Position numbers and translations under genes: made by a program
Notes under the pieces: generated by a model
The model's input: only the letters and a program-made list of their open reading frames with translations
What the model was told of the DNA's origin: nothing
Database searches by the model: none
Part shown: positions 19,136 through 29,527 of the stretch, one piece after another
Position numbering within the stretch: the stretch's first letter is position 1
Layout of the letters: each line of letters begins with the position of its first letter
Source of the DNA: CAVXTT01 sp963764685
GTDB taxonomy: Bacteria > Bacteroidota > Ignavibacteria > Ignavibacteriales > Ignavibacteriaceae
Direction: 5' to 3'
Length of the DNA stretch: 64,000 bases
NCBI GenBank assembly: GCA_963764685.1
Contig: CAVXTT010000032.1
Location: forward strand, 49,362 to 113,361

Positions 19136-20296
19136 TTGGAGAAAGAACTCTTCCTTCCTACATATAAACGGATACCGCTGGATATAGATTACGGCAAAGG
19201 AGTTTATCTCTTCGACAAGCAAGGAAATAAATACCTTGATCTGTTTTCCGGATTAGCTGTTAATGCATTGGGTTATGCCCATCCGGAGATCGTAAAAGCT
19301 GTAACGGATCAAATCTCAAGATTTGCTCACTTATCCAACAGCTACATAACCGGGATTCAGATTGAATTTACCGAAAGGCTTCTCAAGTATTCCAAAATGG
19401 ACAAAGCATTCCTTGTAAACAGCGGGACCGAAGCTGTTGAGGCGGCTATTAAACTTGTAAGAAAAATTAAAGGACCTAAAAAGAAGCTTATCGCATTCAC
19501 CGGATCATTTCACGGCAGGACTTATGGTGCCTTGTCATTAACTGCCCGGAAGAAATACAGGGATGGATTTGAACCATTATTACCTGAAGTTATACACCTT
19601 CAATTTAATGATATTGATGCCCTGCGTTCTTCTATAAATGAGAATACGGCTGCTGTATTCATTGAACTGATCCAGGGAGAAGGGGGAATATTTGAAGCAT
19701 CTGCAGAGTTTGTTAAAGAACTGCTTTTACTTAAGGAAAAATTTGATTTCATTTTAGTTCTGGATGAGATACAAAGCGGTATCGGCCGTACAGGCTTTCC
19801 TTTTGCCTATGATATTTTTTCAATACATCCTGATATTATGGTGACGGCAAAAGCTATCGGAGGGGGTCTGCCTCTGGGGGCAATGCTTACCAGTAATAAA
19901 TTTAAGGAAACATTTACATCAGGTTCTCACGGAACTACATTTGGCGGCAACCCTGTATGCTGTGCAGCAGGCAATGTTGTCCTTAAGGAAGTATTTGAGA
20001 ATGGACTGCTTCAGAAGGTTAAAGCCTCAGGCGAATATTTTAAGGAACAGCTGATCAATCTGAAGAATAATTTCCCGAAAAGCATAAAAGAAATACGCGG
20101 TAAGGGTTTTATGATCGGCGTTGAACTATTCTTCAAAGGAGATGAAATGGTAAAACTCCTGAGGGAAAAAGGTATACTGGTAAATGTTACCAATGAGACA
20201 GTAATAAGAATTCTTCCTCCGTTGATACTTACTAATGCAGAGATAGATATATTCATAACAAAATTCCGGGAAGCTCTTAATGTCATTCGAAACTGA
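19136..20296 (+). CDS. argD: Class III aminotransferase, acetylornithine aminotransferase-like
   Basis: 386 residues from TTG 19136. A fold-type I PLP enzyme: 'NSGTEAVEAAIKLVRK' near residue 95, 'GSFHGRTYGALSLT', 'LVLDEIQSGIGRTG', and PLP lysine K239 in TAKAIGGGLPLGAM. Length and 'FSGLAVNALGYAHPEI' fit ArgD, which swaps the amino group between N-acetylornithine and 2-oxoglutarate in arginine synthesis. Other omega-aminotransferases (succinylornithine, GABA) cannot be excluded, since no other arg gene is nearby. It overlaps nadB by 17 bases. Confidence 0.78.
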   Translation: MEKELFLPTYKRIPLDIDYGKGVYLFDKQGNKYLDLFSGLAVNALGYAHPEIVKAVTDQISRFAHLSNSYITGIQIEFTERLLKYSKMDKAFLVNSGTEAVEAAIKLVRKIKGPKKKLIAFTGSFHGRTYGALSLTARKKYRDGFEPLLPEVIHLQFNDIDALRSSINENTAAVFIELIQGEGGIFEASAEFVKELLLLKEKFDFILVLDEIQSGIGRTGFPFAYDIFSIHPDIMVTAKAIGGGLPLGAMLTSNKFKETFTSGSHGTTFGGNPVCCAAGNVVLKEVFENGLLQKVKASGEYFKEQLINLKNNFPKSIKEIRGKGFMIGVELFFKGDEMVKLLREKGILVNVTNETVIRILPPLILTNAEIDIFITKFREALNVIRN

Positions 20297-21902
20297 CGTA
20301 CTGGTTATTGGAACCGGCATAGCCGGGTTATTTTCTGCTCTGAGAATATCGGAATATGCCGATGTTATTGTGGTAACCAAGAAGGAAAGTTCTGAATCCA
20401 ATACTAACTATGCCCAGGGAGGAATAGCTTCGGTTTTTGATATTCACGATTCTTTTGAGAAACATATAAACGATACGATGGTTTCAGGAGCCGGGTTATG
20501 CGACTATAAAGCAGTTGAGATGATGATAAAGGAGGGGCCGCGAACGGATAAATGATCTTATTGAGATAGGCACCCGTTTCACAAAAAAGGATGGGAAGCT
20601 TGATCTTGCCAAGAGAGGGAGGACATTCATTTCACAGGATAGTACACGCAAAGGATCTTACCGGCAAGGAAGTTGAACGCGCTTTAATTACAGCCGTGAG
20701 TGAAAAAAGTAATATAACCTTAATGGAAAACTGTATTGCTATTGATCTTCTGACCGAACATAATGTAATGCAGCTTAAGAATCAGTCGCTCAATAACCGT
20801 AACTGCTGGGGTGCTTATATTCTGAATACCACTACCAACAGGGTGCATAAGATTTCATCTAAGGCTACTGTTATTGCAACAGGAGGTTTAGGGCAGGTCT
20901 ATCTTCATACTACAAATCCTACAATTGCTACCGGTGATGGATTTGCAATGGCATACAGGGCAGGCGCTAAGATCGCAAATATGGAATTCATACAGTTTCA
21001 TCCTACTTCTCTTTACCAGCAGAAAAAAGATATTAAGACTCCTTCATTTCTTATCTCTGAGGCGGTAAGAGGCTTCGGCGGAATATTGCGGACAAAGGAT
21101 ATGAAGGAATTTATGGCAGAATATGACAGCCGCAAAGAACTTGCTCCAAGGGATATTGTTGCCCGCGCCATAGATAATGAACTGAAGAAGAGGGGAGAGG
21201 AATTTGTGTACCTCGATATCACTCATAAAAAGAAAGCTGAAATAATAGATCACTTCCCCAATATTTATGATCACTGTCTTAATCTCGGGATTGATATTTC
21301 CGCAGAGCCGATACCTGTAGTGCCTGCTGCTCATTATGCCTGCGGCGGAATAATTGTAGATCTTTTCTCAAGGACATCTCTTAACCGCTTATTTGCCTGC
21401 GGCGAAGTAACTAATACAGGTGTTCACGGGGCTAACAGACTGGCCAGCAATTCTCTGCTGGAAGCACTTGTATATGGACACAGAGCTGCAGTTGAAATTA
21501 AAGGATTTTATTAAGACAAATAATCTTACTATTCCCGAAATACCTGATTGGGATGAATCGGGCACACTTACATCTGATGAAAGGGTCCTTATTACTCATA
21601 GTTTCAGGGAAGTAAAACAGGTAATGTGGGATTATGTAGGAATTGTAAGATCAAATCTCCGTCTGGAAAGAGCATTCAAGAGAATGCATAATCTTTATGA
21701 AGAGACCGAGGAACTTTATAAAAGAACAAAGGTTTTCGAAGAGCTGCTGTCCTTAAGAAATATTATAACGTGCTCCCATATGATCATTAAATCTGCAATA
21801 ATGAGAAAGGAAAGCAGGGGATTACATTATACTTTAGATTATCCCCAGATGTCGGAAGATACCAAACCCGAAAATACAATTCTGCAGAATACAAATTATT
21901 GA
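20280..21902 (+). CDS. nadB: L-aspartate oxidase (three frame breaks)
   Basis: Oxidises L-aspartate to iminoaspartate, the first step of de novo NAD synthesis; a cytoplasmic FAD enzyme. The FAD motif GTGIAG is at residues 11-16; 'NTNYAQGGIASV', 'DLAREGGHSFHRIVHA', 'NMEFIQFHPTSLY', 'APRDIVARAID' and 'GVHGANRLASNSLLEALVYG' follow. The C-terminal helical domain runs in a third frame ('MWDYVGIVRSNLRL'). Breaks lie near 20538-20543, at 20611-20614 and at GG 21503-21504; each needs one base removed. Restored length is about 540 residues, normal. Its end overlaps the converging ppx gene by 7 bases. nadA and nadC are not in the window. Confidence 0.94.
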
Positions 21903-22807
21903 TCCTGAAGGAACCTGTACACTAATCCATACCTTATTCCTTTCGTGCTAACTAATACTTCAGTTATATGCATTAATTTCATTAAATATAATAAAATACA
22001 AGTCCCGCTTAATATTAAATCTTCTCTTCCTTTAACAACCTGACCATAACTATTCAGTATCTCTTCAGGAGGCAGTTGTAATTTTACAGCCAGGGTGCTG
22101 ACATCCTTTTGTGTTAAGATCGTACCCTCTACAGCATTTTCATTAAACTCAGATATCCCTTTTTTTATACAGGCTAAGGTGGTCGGTGTACCTGCTACTG
22201 CAATAGCTTTAACGGGAGCACGCTCTCTGAATTGATCAGGCAGATCGAATACCTGCTCTAATTTTTCATTCAACAGGGGAATATTCAGCACTCCGTTTTG
22301 ATTAAACCTTTCCGAGCTGCTTACAACTCCTATATGGAAACTTTTATGATATATGATTTCCTTCCCTCTGCCGAAAATGATCTCGGTACTCCCGCCGCCG
22401 ATATCAATAACCACATTATCTGAAACAGAATTATAACCGGATACAGCTCCCAAATATGATAATTCTGCTTCTTCTTCTCCTGAAATAATATTTATATCAA
22501 TTCCGAAATTGTTTTTCACATAGCCAATGATTTCGCTGCTGTTTGAAGCCTGCCGGAAAGCCATAGTAGCAGCCGTTAGTATTATTGAACACTTATACCG
22601 GTCAATTATTTTTTTGTACTCCGTAAGAACTTCATAGAATTTCTTTAAATTTTCCTCAGGTATCGGACTCCCGGGAGATAAACCCCTTCCCAGACGTGGT
22701 ATCCTGTAGATGTTTTCCAGTACACTGAATGTTTTTGTCCTCTTATCAGACTCTGCAATGATCATCAGAACAGTGTTCGTACCTATATCAATTGAGGCAA
22801 TAAACAT
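21896..22807 (-). CDS. ppx: Ppx/GppA family phosphatase
   Basis: An actin-like ATPase-fold phosphatase that cleaves polyphosphate and/or pppGpp. Signatures: 'SIDIGTNTVLMI' at the start, 'TAATMAFRQA', 'ISGEEEAELSYLGA' and 'VIDIGGGSTEIIFG'. About 303 residues, the short form lacking the C-terminal HD-like domain. The open frame begins earlier at 22861, but ATG 22807 starts right at the family N-terminus and has AGGA upstream, so I chose it. It is the only minus-strand gene between 8 and 35 kb and converges on nadB. Which substrate dominates cannot be told. Confidence 0.88.
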   Translation of the reverse strand: MFIASIDIGTNTVLMIIAESDKRTKTFSVLENIYRIPRLGRGLSPGSPIPEENLKKFYEVLTEYKKIIDRYKCSIILTAATMAFRQASNSSEIIGYVKNNFGIDINIISGEEEAELSYLGAVSGYNSVSDNVVIDIGGGSTEIIFGRGKEIIYHKSFHIGVVSSSERFNQNGVLNIPLLNEKLEQVFDLPDQFRERAPVKAIAVAGTPTTLACIKKGISEFNENAVEGTILTQKDVSTLAVKLQLPPEEILNSYGQVVKGREDLILSGTCILLYLMKLMHITEVLVSTKGIRYGLVYRFLQDQ

Positions 22808-22844
22808 TTTTTTTCCTATTTTATTTCGATAAATATATATTTTT

Positions 22845-23363
22845 ATGCAACTTACAAACAAGCCGTCGAAGATCTTTCTTTACATAACAGTACTTGCAGG
22901 AACTCTCTGGGCCGGGGCTTACCTGGTAAGAATGCTGCTTACATACCAGGTATTTGAAGGAACTGCTCTCATATTCAGAGAATATATTAATGAACAAAAT
23001 CTGCAGGGAATTTACAAGGTACTTAATCCTGCAATCGCAGCTACTTTTTTCCTTTACATATTGTTCTTCATTTCCTTAATTGTATTTATCCTTGTCTCAA
23101 AAGTAAGTCTAAAGCGGAACGGATGGTTTTTTATTATAATTGTTTTGACTTTAGTAACCGCTCCTTTTGAGGTATACCTGATGTCGATAGATTACAAGAT
23201 CCTGATCAATATAAATTACGGCGATACAAATATTTCACTCATTTCAAATTTATTAAGGGAACGTATCAAAGTTCTCAGCAGTTTTCCTCTGGTTGAATTA
23301 TTCTGCTTCTTTGCCTTTTATTATTTAATTCTATTCCGTCCCTTAAGTAAAAATGAAAATTAA
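22845..23363 (+). CDS. Four-helix membrane protein, unknown
   Basis: 172 residues with four hydrophobic helices (about 10-30, 65-85, 95-115, 150-168) and a polar loop between the third and fourth. No motif that I recognise. It starts divergently from ppx, about 38 bases from that gene's start, so both promoters must lie in a very short space. It overlaps the next gene by 11 bases, which suggests translational coupling with the small protein and aroQ. Confidence 0.55.
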   Translation: MQLTNKPSKIFLYITVLAGTLWAGAYLVRMLLTYQVFEGTALIFREYINEQNLQGIYKVLNPAIAATFFLYILFFISLIVFILVSKVSLKRNGWFFIIIVLTLVTAPFEVYLMSIDYKILININYGDTNISLISNLLRERIKVLSSFPLVELFCFFAFYYLILFRPLSKNEN

Positions 23364-23625
23364 AGAAAAAGAATTTGAAGAACTGATCAAGGACCTGAAG
23401 GGTATAGCAGCGCAGCTTGGGGCAGAGGTAAGGTTTGAGAAGGGGGATTTCAAGGGGGGCTATTGTCTTCTTAAAGAGAACAAGGTAATCATAATTAATA
23501 AACTGGCTAATCTGCAGAGAAAGGTTATGATCTTATCTGCCGCATTAAAAGAACTTGGTGTTGATAAAATATACCTGACTCCCAGGATGAGAGAAATAAT
23601 TGATGAAATGACGGATGCCGGATGA
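23353..23625 (+). CDS. Small conserved-looking soluble protein, unknown
   Basis: 90 residues, charged, with an N-terminal amphipathic helix ('EKEFEELIKDLKGIAAQLG'), two beta-like stretches ('VRFEKGDFKGGYCLL', 'KVIIINKLA') and a C-terminal helix pair. It overlaps both its upstream neighbour (11 bases) and aroQ (4 bases), so it is surely a real gene in an operon. I recognise no family name and assign no function. Confidence 0.65.
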   Translation: MKIKEKEFEELIKDLKGIAAQLGAEVRFEKGDFKGGYCLLKENKVIIINKLANLQRKVMILSAALKELGVDKIYLTPRMREIIDEMTDAG

Positions 23626-24054
23626 AGATATTAGTTATTAATGGTCCCAACCTGAATAACCTGATTAAAAGGGATAAGGAGAAGTATGGAACATCATCAC
23701 TCGAGGAAATAAATTCCAGTCTTAAAAACGAATTTCCTTCTGTCAGTTTTTCCTTTTTCCAATCTAATGTTGAAGGAGAAATAATAAATGAAATCCAGCG
23801 CGCAGAAGGGAAGTATGACGCAATTGTAATTAATCCCGGGGGATATGCACATACATCTGTTGCTATCAGGGACGCTCTTCAGGACTGTAAACTTATCAAG
23901 GTTGAAGTTCATTTATCCAATTTAGCTGCAAGAGAAGATTTCAGACAAACCCTGATTAACTGCTTCCGTATGCAATGGTTACATTTCAGGATTTAAGGAA
24001 TTAAGTTACATATCGGCTGTGTATCTCGTCATAAAATTAATGGAGAAGAAATGA
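23622..24054 (+). CDS. aroQ: 3-dehydroquinate dehydratase, type II (one frame break)
   Basis: Third step of the shikimate pathway. The start 'ILVINGPNLNNL' with 'KYGTSSLEEI' supplies the catalytic loop (Tyr), 'VINPGGYAHTSVAIRDAL' the catalytic His region, and 'EVHLSNLAAREDFR' the C-terminal binding motif. One extra A at 23958-23959 breaks the frame; with it removed the protein continues 'TLITASVCNGYISGF' and ends at TGA 24052-24054, about 143 residues, the normal size. The stop overlaps the next ATG in an ATGA junction. Confidence 0.93.
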
Positions 24055-24742
24055 TCAAGGCAGTTGTGTTCGATCTGGATAATACTCTAATGGATTTTAT
24101 GAAGATGAAAAAGAGAGCCATCGAGGAAGCAATTCCCGCTATGGTAGATGCAGGATTGGAAATTACTCCTGAGATAGCTAACCGTATAATCGATGAAATA
24201 TATAAGGAGCAGGGGATAGAGTACCAGCAGGTATTTGATGAATTCTTAAACAGGGTTCTTAACAAAGTAGATTATAAAATTCTTATCAGCAGGTATTGTT
24301 GCCTACAGAAGAGCCAGGGAGGCATCCTTAATTCCATATCCGCACGTTTACGGCACATTGTATAAGCTTCTGAAGATGGGAATTAAAGATGGGCGTCCTC
24401 TCAGATGCGCCTACAAAAGAAGCCTGGCTTAGACTGGCTTATCTTAACTTTCATCAGATCTTTGATGTTGTGGTTACCTTTGACGATACGGGGAAACGAA
24501 AGCCCAACCAGGAGCCTTTCCGGCTATTATTAAGCAGGTTAAATGTTGCGCCCGAAGAAGCAATTATGGTAGGGGATTGGGTAGAGAGGGATATAGTAGG
24601 TGCAGCAGCTGTAGGAATGAAAACCGCATTCGCAAGATACGGGGATACATTCAACACAACTGCTCATAATGCTGATTATGAACTAAATGATATAAGTGAG
24701 CTTATTCAGGTCATAGAAAAAGTAAATAATGTCCGTACTTAA
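24051..24742 (+). CDS. HAD-family phosphatase (two frame breaks)
   Basis: HAD subfamily IA: 'VVFDLDNTLMDF' gives nucleophile D8 and D10, a helical cap follows, then 'MGVLSDAP' (motif II region), a 'GKRKPNQEPF' lysine motif and 'IMVGDWVERDIVGA' (motif IV). Substrate unknown; the cap resembles phosphoglycolate or nucleotide phosphatases. Frame breaks lie in 24279-24290 and at 24388, each one base too many. Restored length is about 230 residues. Coupled to aroQ by overlap. Confidence 0.85.
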
Positions 24743-24822
24743 AAAAAAATTTAATTTAAGGGGGCTATCTTGATAGTTTACCAGACATTACTTATTTTTC
24801 CTCTTAAACTTGTTAAGCTCTG

Positions 24823-25203
24823 ATGAAAGACCTGTCAATAAAGAAATTGTACTACTCAATAAGCGAAGTAAGTAAAATTACTGAGGTTGAGCAGTATGTC
24901 CTGAGGTACTGGGAAACCGAGTTTGAGATACTCAAGCCTCAGAAGAACAGAGCCGGCAACAGGATTTACACGAATAAGGATATCCAGGTTATACTTCAGA
25001 TAAAGACACTTCTCCGCGAAAAGAAATACACCATTGAGGGAGCCAAGAAGATACTGAACAATATCGCCAATGAGCAGAAGATGGAACATACCTTGTTTGA
25101 TGCTCACTCTCCCGGCGGCGACGGAAGGAAAGAGAAGTCATCTTTGAAAAGGGACCTTGAAGAATTAAAAACCGTATTGGAGTTTTTAGTAACAAAATTA
25201 TAA
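24823..25203 (+). CDS. MerR-family transcriptional regulator
   Basis: 126 residues. 'YYSISEVSKITEVEQYVLRYWETEF' is a winged helix-turn-helix of the MerR type, followed by 'NRIYTNKDIQVILQIKTLLREKKYTIEGAKKIL', the second wing and the start of the dimer helix. There is no C-terminal cysteine-rich effector loop, so metal sensing is unlikely; similar short members in Bacteroidota are of unknown target. Its stop lies just before the tRNA gene. Confidence 0.88.
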   Translation: MKDLSIKKLYYSISEVSKITEVEQYVLRYWETEFEILKPQKNRAGNRIYTNKDIQVILQIKTLLREKKYTIEGAKKILNNIANEQKMEHTLFDAHSPGGDGRKEKSSLKRDLEELKTVLEFLVTKL

Positions 25204-25204
25204 T

Positions 25205-25278
25205 CGGAACGTGGCGCAGCCCGGTAGCGTACCTGAATGGGGTTCAGGGGGTCGTGGGTTCAAATCCCACCGTTCCGA
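25205..25278 (+). tRNA. tRNA-Pro (anticodon GGG)
   Basis: A 74-base cloverleaf. The acceptor arm CGGAACG (25205-25211) pairs with CGTTCCG (25271-25277). The D arm is GCGC...GCGT, the anticodon stem CCTGA/TCAGG encloses loop ATGGGGT with anticodon GGG, and the T arm is GTGGG-TTCAAAT-CCCAC. The discriminator is A at 25278. The CCA end is not encoded (ACAAA follows), so it must be added after transcription. Confidence 0.95.
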
Positions 25279-25341
25279 CAAATTTGGTCCTTTAACTTCT
25301 ACTGATTGTTTAACAATCATAGCTCAGAAGGGATAGTTACT

Positions 25342-27410
25342 ATGATACGCAGATTTCTACCTCCCTTAATTTTCTTCTTTTCATTTACTTACGTTGATGC
25401 ACAGACTCCTTATTGGGAAAAAATTGGTGCATTCTGGGGAAGTTCCGATGTCAAAGTAAATTCTTCTGAGGATATATTTATAGTGGAGCAAGGCCATATG
25501 CAGAGGTCAACAGATAATGGAGTAACCTGGAACGAAATAAATATACCAGGAGCCGGCAGTATTCAAAAAATCAGTATCAGTGGCACCGACCATATTTATG
25601 TTTGCGATTATGGCATAGAAGGTAAGATTTATATCTCTTCGGACAAAGGGGTTACCTGGACATACTCGACAACTAATGCAGGCGTGATTTCATATCTGTA
25701 TGCAGGTACTCAAGGAATTGTATATGCAGGAAATTTAAACGGTATAGTTCTAAAATCAACTGATACCGGATTGAACTGGAGTTCTCATACAATTACAAAT
25801 GTCGAAATAAGGTGTATCGTGAGTGGTCAAGATGGACGTATGTATGCTGCCAGTAAGGGGAATGGTGTTTTCACTTCAACAGATGCCGGGGTGAACTGGG
25901 AACAAACGGAATTCGATAGCGGAAATGTAAGGTCAGTCTGTGTAAATGACAGTGGCTTTGTTTTTATAACCGAGGTTTCAAAAGTTTATCTCTCCAAAGA
26001 CCATGGTTCCAACTGGACTGAAATTGGATACTATCCTGCGGGTGAAGGTGTTGTGGGTAGTGATTCTTCAGGTGCAGTCTACGCTTGTTTTTATGCAGTT
26101 TTTAAAACAACCGATAATGGCGAAAGCTGGTTAAATATGGGCGGTCCTTATTTTGAAAATTGTATAGCATCATATGGAGAGAAGCTTTATCTTGCCACTA
26201 TTTATGGTACGTTCAGATACAAACCAGGTGTTTTTCCACCGAACTTTTATGCTTCAAATTTTGTTCCTTTGAATTTTGGGAATAAATGGCAGTACCTGGA
26301 CAATTGGGCTAATTATACGTTGCGCATTTCTTACGTAGAATCCGATACAATTATCGTTGGGAATACTTACTACAAATTCAGTGGTGATAATAAATGGTTA
26401 AGATACGATCAAAGTCAAAAAATTTTATTTCTATGGAATGATTCGGATAGAATCAGTGTAGACTTTTCAAAATATCCTGATCAGATTTATCGAATTTATG
26501 CGGGATATACTTATGAGGATGTGACTGCAGCAGCTGGAACAGTATTCTTTATTTTTAGAGGAAAGAGTATATGCCGGGTATGATTATTCAGGCCCTAACC
26601 AGGTTATGGTCAGAATAAGATACACTGACTCCATAGGTATGACATACTCCTTCTGGGGAGACGTTCACCTCTTCAAGTTCCACAAATTTACTGGAAGCAA
26701 TTATATATGACTCTTCCGGAAATAGATTTGAATATACAAATCACTACAAGCCTGCCTTTGTGATTACACCTGTGACAATGATTGACAGCTCTAATTTTAA
26801 CTTGCTTTTCCAGGTTTACCATCCTTATACAATAGTTCAATACTCAAGCCCGGGCCTGGATTTTATTGATTCTATAAGAATGATAAATTTTTACTCAAGG
26901 AAGGATAGTATCATCTTGCAGCCGGATTATATCCCATCTCACCCCGGGGGGACAATTAGTTATAATTATATGGTTAATAAGCTATTAGATACCACACTAT
27001 TAAAAGACGGGTTTGTTTTCAATTATAAATTTTATGCAAAGGATAAGGGTATTATTCCGGAATCGGCATGGGCTCCCGATACAGGTTATTATCGGTGCAT
27101 ATGGGGCACCCCAAGTTTTATTCAAAATGATTCTTTGCATATTCCACAACAATTCAAGTTAAATCAGAACTATCCGAATCCTTTTAATCCTTCAACACGG
27201 ATCAGATATGAAATACCTTACACTGCAGTAGTTTTAATTAAAGTATATGACATCCTCGGGAACGAAATAGAGATTCTTGTTAATGAAGAAAAGCCTGCCG
27301 GACAGTATGAAGTCAACTGGCGTACCGCTGACCTGCCAAGCGGTATCTATTTCTGTGAACTTAGAGCTGGTTCATACATTGATACTAAGAAAATGATTCT
27401 GATGAAGTAA
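25342..27410 (+). CDS. Secreted beta-propeller protein with T9SS sorting domain (two frame breaks)
   Basis: Signal peptide at residues 1-20 from ATG 25342 (ends VDAQ); an earlier TTG at 25306 is open but does not fit a signal peptide. Repeated 'STDNGVTWNE', 'SSDKGVTWTY', 'STDTGLNWSS', 'STDAGVNWEQ' motifs are BNR/Ycf48-like propeller blades. The C-terminus starts 'LNQNYPNPFNPSTRI' and ends 'TKKMILMK', a T9SS sorting domain. Frame breaks fall in about 26540-26570 and 26669-26674, one extra base each. Cell-surface or secreted; ligand unknown. It follows tRNA-Pro directly. Confidence 0.83.
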
Positions 27411-27429
27411 GGCCGTTGAGCGACGGCCT
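27410..27429 (+). terminator. Likely terminator after the propeller gene
   Basis: AGGCCGT (27410-27416) pairs with ACGGCCT (27423-27429) around a six-base loop, starting at the last base of the stop codon. The T-rich tail is weak (CTGTTT, then CTCTTTTT further on), so termination may be partial. Confidence 0.6.
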
Positions 27430-28044
27430 CTGTTTAATCACCCCTCTTTTTAGGATCAATTAAATCACTCGAAATCTTATCAACTGAAATCTCATTTGCT
27501 GGCTAAGGTACGAGATAAACTTTTCCCCCTAATCAGAACAATATCCAATCTATTAAGTCATCAATAGATCTTTTTTAACCATAAAAACGGATACGGGTAG
27601 GGACTACCTCCTGCTCGATTCGATAAATTTATTTTATTCTTAAATAACAGACATAATGCTTCTAATTCTCATCTATTCCTGAAGTAACCCTGATCTAATC
27701 CTCAAAATTCACCGGAAGTGAGGATTACATCAGGATTAGATGAGGATTAGATCAGGATTAGATGGCAGGTGATGATATTAGTTTTTAGAAAATTTTATCG
27801 GTAAAATTGAACGAATTGCAGTCCGGCCGGAACAGTGGCAGAGGAAAGCAGATATACAATTATGTTCCGTTTACCGCAACTGTCTATTCTTCCCGAAGTT
27901 CGGTTATTAATGTTTATATTTTTAGTTAATGATGTAAAGAGTAGTAGTAATATGGTGGAATACCAATTTTTTTAGGCTCAAAAATCTACCTTTTTTATAT
28001 ATATTATCACTTCTAATTTTTAATCGCATATTTGGTAAAAAAGA
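27430..28044. other. Intergenic region before purF
   Basis: About 615 bases with no gene I can support. It contains the 11-bp foldback array at 27663-27764 (separate entry). The remaining sequence is AT-rich; the purF promoter must lie in the last 250 bases, but I could not identify it. Confidence 0.6.
27663..27764. repeat. 11-bp tandem foldback array, locus A
   Basis: Right arm: four 11-base units starting at 27721, 27732, 27743 and 27754, all AGGATTAGATS except that the first has C for G at position 8. Left arm: four degenerate units in the opposite orientation at 27663, 27674, 27685 and 27696, consensus TAATCCTGATC. The inner parts form a 16-base stem, 27689-27704 with 27719-27734, with one mismatch and a 14-base loop. 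The unit length is not a multiple of three, and no frame crosses it. Confidence 0.9.
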
Positions 28045-29527
28045 ATGGAACTCGTTCCGGAAAAAGCTAAATGTTTTTGTGGGATCTTTGGCATCTATGG
28101 CAGCGAAAGTGCTTCATTACAGACGTATTATGGACTTCACGCCCTGCAGCATAGGGGACAGGAAGCCTGCGGGATAATTACAAACGACGTCAAACATTCG
28201 GGAAAAGCTCACTTTAATATTGTAAAAGGAGAAGGGCTTGTATCTGAAGTGTTTGCCGATCATCATCTCTTTAAAAATAAACTTACTGGCTTCTCAGCAA
28301 TCGGTCACAACAGGTATTCAACAACCGGTTCATCCAAATCAGATAAGAATATTCAGCCTTTCTATGTTAACTACCGTATGGGAAATCTTGCAATTTCTCA
28401 TAATGGTAATCTGACAAATGCAAAAGAGCTTAGGGAAGAACTGGTAAATGAAGGTGCAATTTTTCAGACAACCAGCGATACTGAAGTTATACTTCATTTA
28501 ATTGCAAGAAGCAAGCTGCAGAATCAGATAGACCAGATTAGGGAAGCTGTATCAAAGGTTGAAGGTGCTTTCTGCCTTGTCATCCTTACCGATGATAAAT
28601 TAATTGCTGTAAGGGATCCTTACGGCTTCAGACCTCTTGCTTTAGGTAAACTAAATGGTTCGTACATTGTTGCTTCAGAGACCTGTGCATTTGATATAAT
28701 ATCCGCTCAATTAATAAGAGAAGTTAATGCAGGCGAGATGGTGATTATTGATGATGATACGATCAGAACCGGTGAAGTAAAATCTATAAACTTTGAACCT
28801 GCCGCCCGTCCTCAGAAGCATTGCCTGTTTGAATACATTTATTTCTCGAGACCGGATAGTTTTATATTCGGGCATAACGTTGATAAAATGAGAAGACGTC
28901 TCGGCAAAATGCTTGCACGTAAATATCCTGTCCGAGGCAAAGATGGAGAAAAAGTAATTGTAATCAGCGTTCCCGACAGTTCCAACACTACTGCCCTCGG
29001 GTACCAGCGAGAACTTGAGAAGCAGGGCATACTATCCAAAATAGAAATTGGATTGATAAGAAGTCACTATATCGGCAGGACATTTATACAGCCGGGTCAG
29101 GAAAAAAGAGAAATAGGTGTTAAGATAAAATTCAATGCCGTAAAAGGCGTTCTTGAAAAACAGGATAGTAGTTGTAGTTGATGACTCAATAGTAAGAGGT
29201 ACTACATCAAAACAGCTTGTTAATCTGATACGGGAAGCAGGTCCGAAGGAAATTCATTTGAGAATTTCCTCATCACCGATTATGCATCCCTGTTATTACG
29301 GTATGGATTTCCCGAGCAGGGAAGAGCTTATAGCAAACAGATTTAATGGCAATGTCAGAGAGATAGAAAAGTACTTGGAAGTTGACAGTTTGGAATATTT
29401 GACGATAGATGAGATGCTGGGTGCAGTTGCTGAAGCTGATCCTGATAATTTCTGCACAGCGTGCTTCTCGGGGAACTATCCTACAAAAGTTGATTCCAAA
29501 TTTGTCAAGGAAATATATGAAGTATAA
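28045..29527 (+). CDS. purF: Amidophosphoribosyltransferase (one frame break)
   Basis: First committed step of purine synthesis: PRPP plus glutamine to phosphoribosylamine. The N-terminal nucleophile class Ntn domain begins at C12 (CGIFGIYG) after an 11-residue propeptide. 'HRGQEACGI', 'IGHNRYSTTG', 'ISHNGNLTN' and 'TSDTEVILH' bind glutamine. The phosphoribosyltransferase half has 'VVVDDSIVRGTTSKQLV', the PRPP loop, in a second frame. Extra A in AAAAA 29156-29160 breaks the frame; removing it gives GVLENRIVVVVDD. About 493 residues, normal. The end overlaps the subtilase start. Confidence 0.95.

Noticed and set aside
25205..27410. Integrated element at tRNA-Pro
   Set aside because: No integrase, no repeat of the tRNA 3' end downstream and ordinary neighbours; the propeller gene merely follows the tRNA.
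29409..29516. Longer start for the subtilase at 29409
   Set aside because: It would overlap purF by over 100 bases and hide the signal peptide that begins at ATG 29517.
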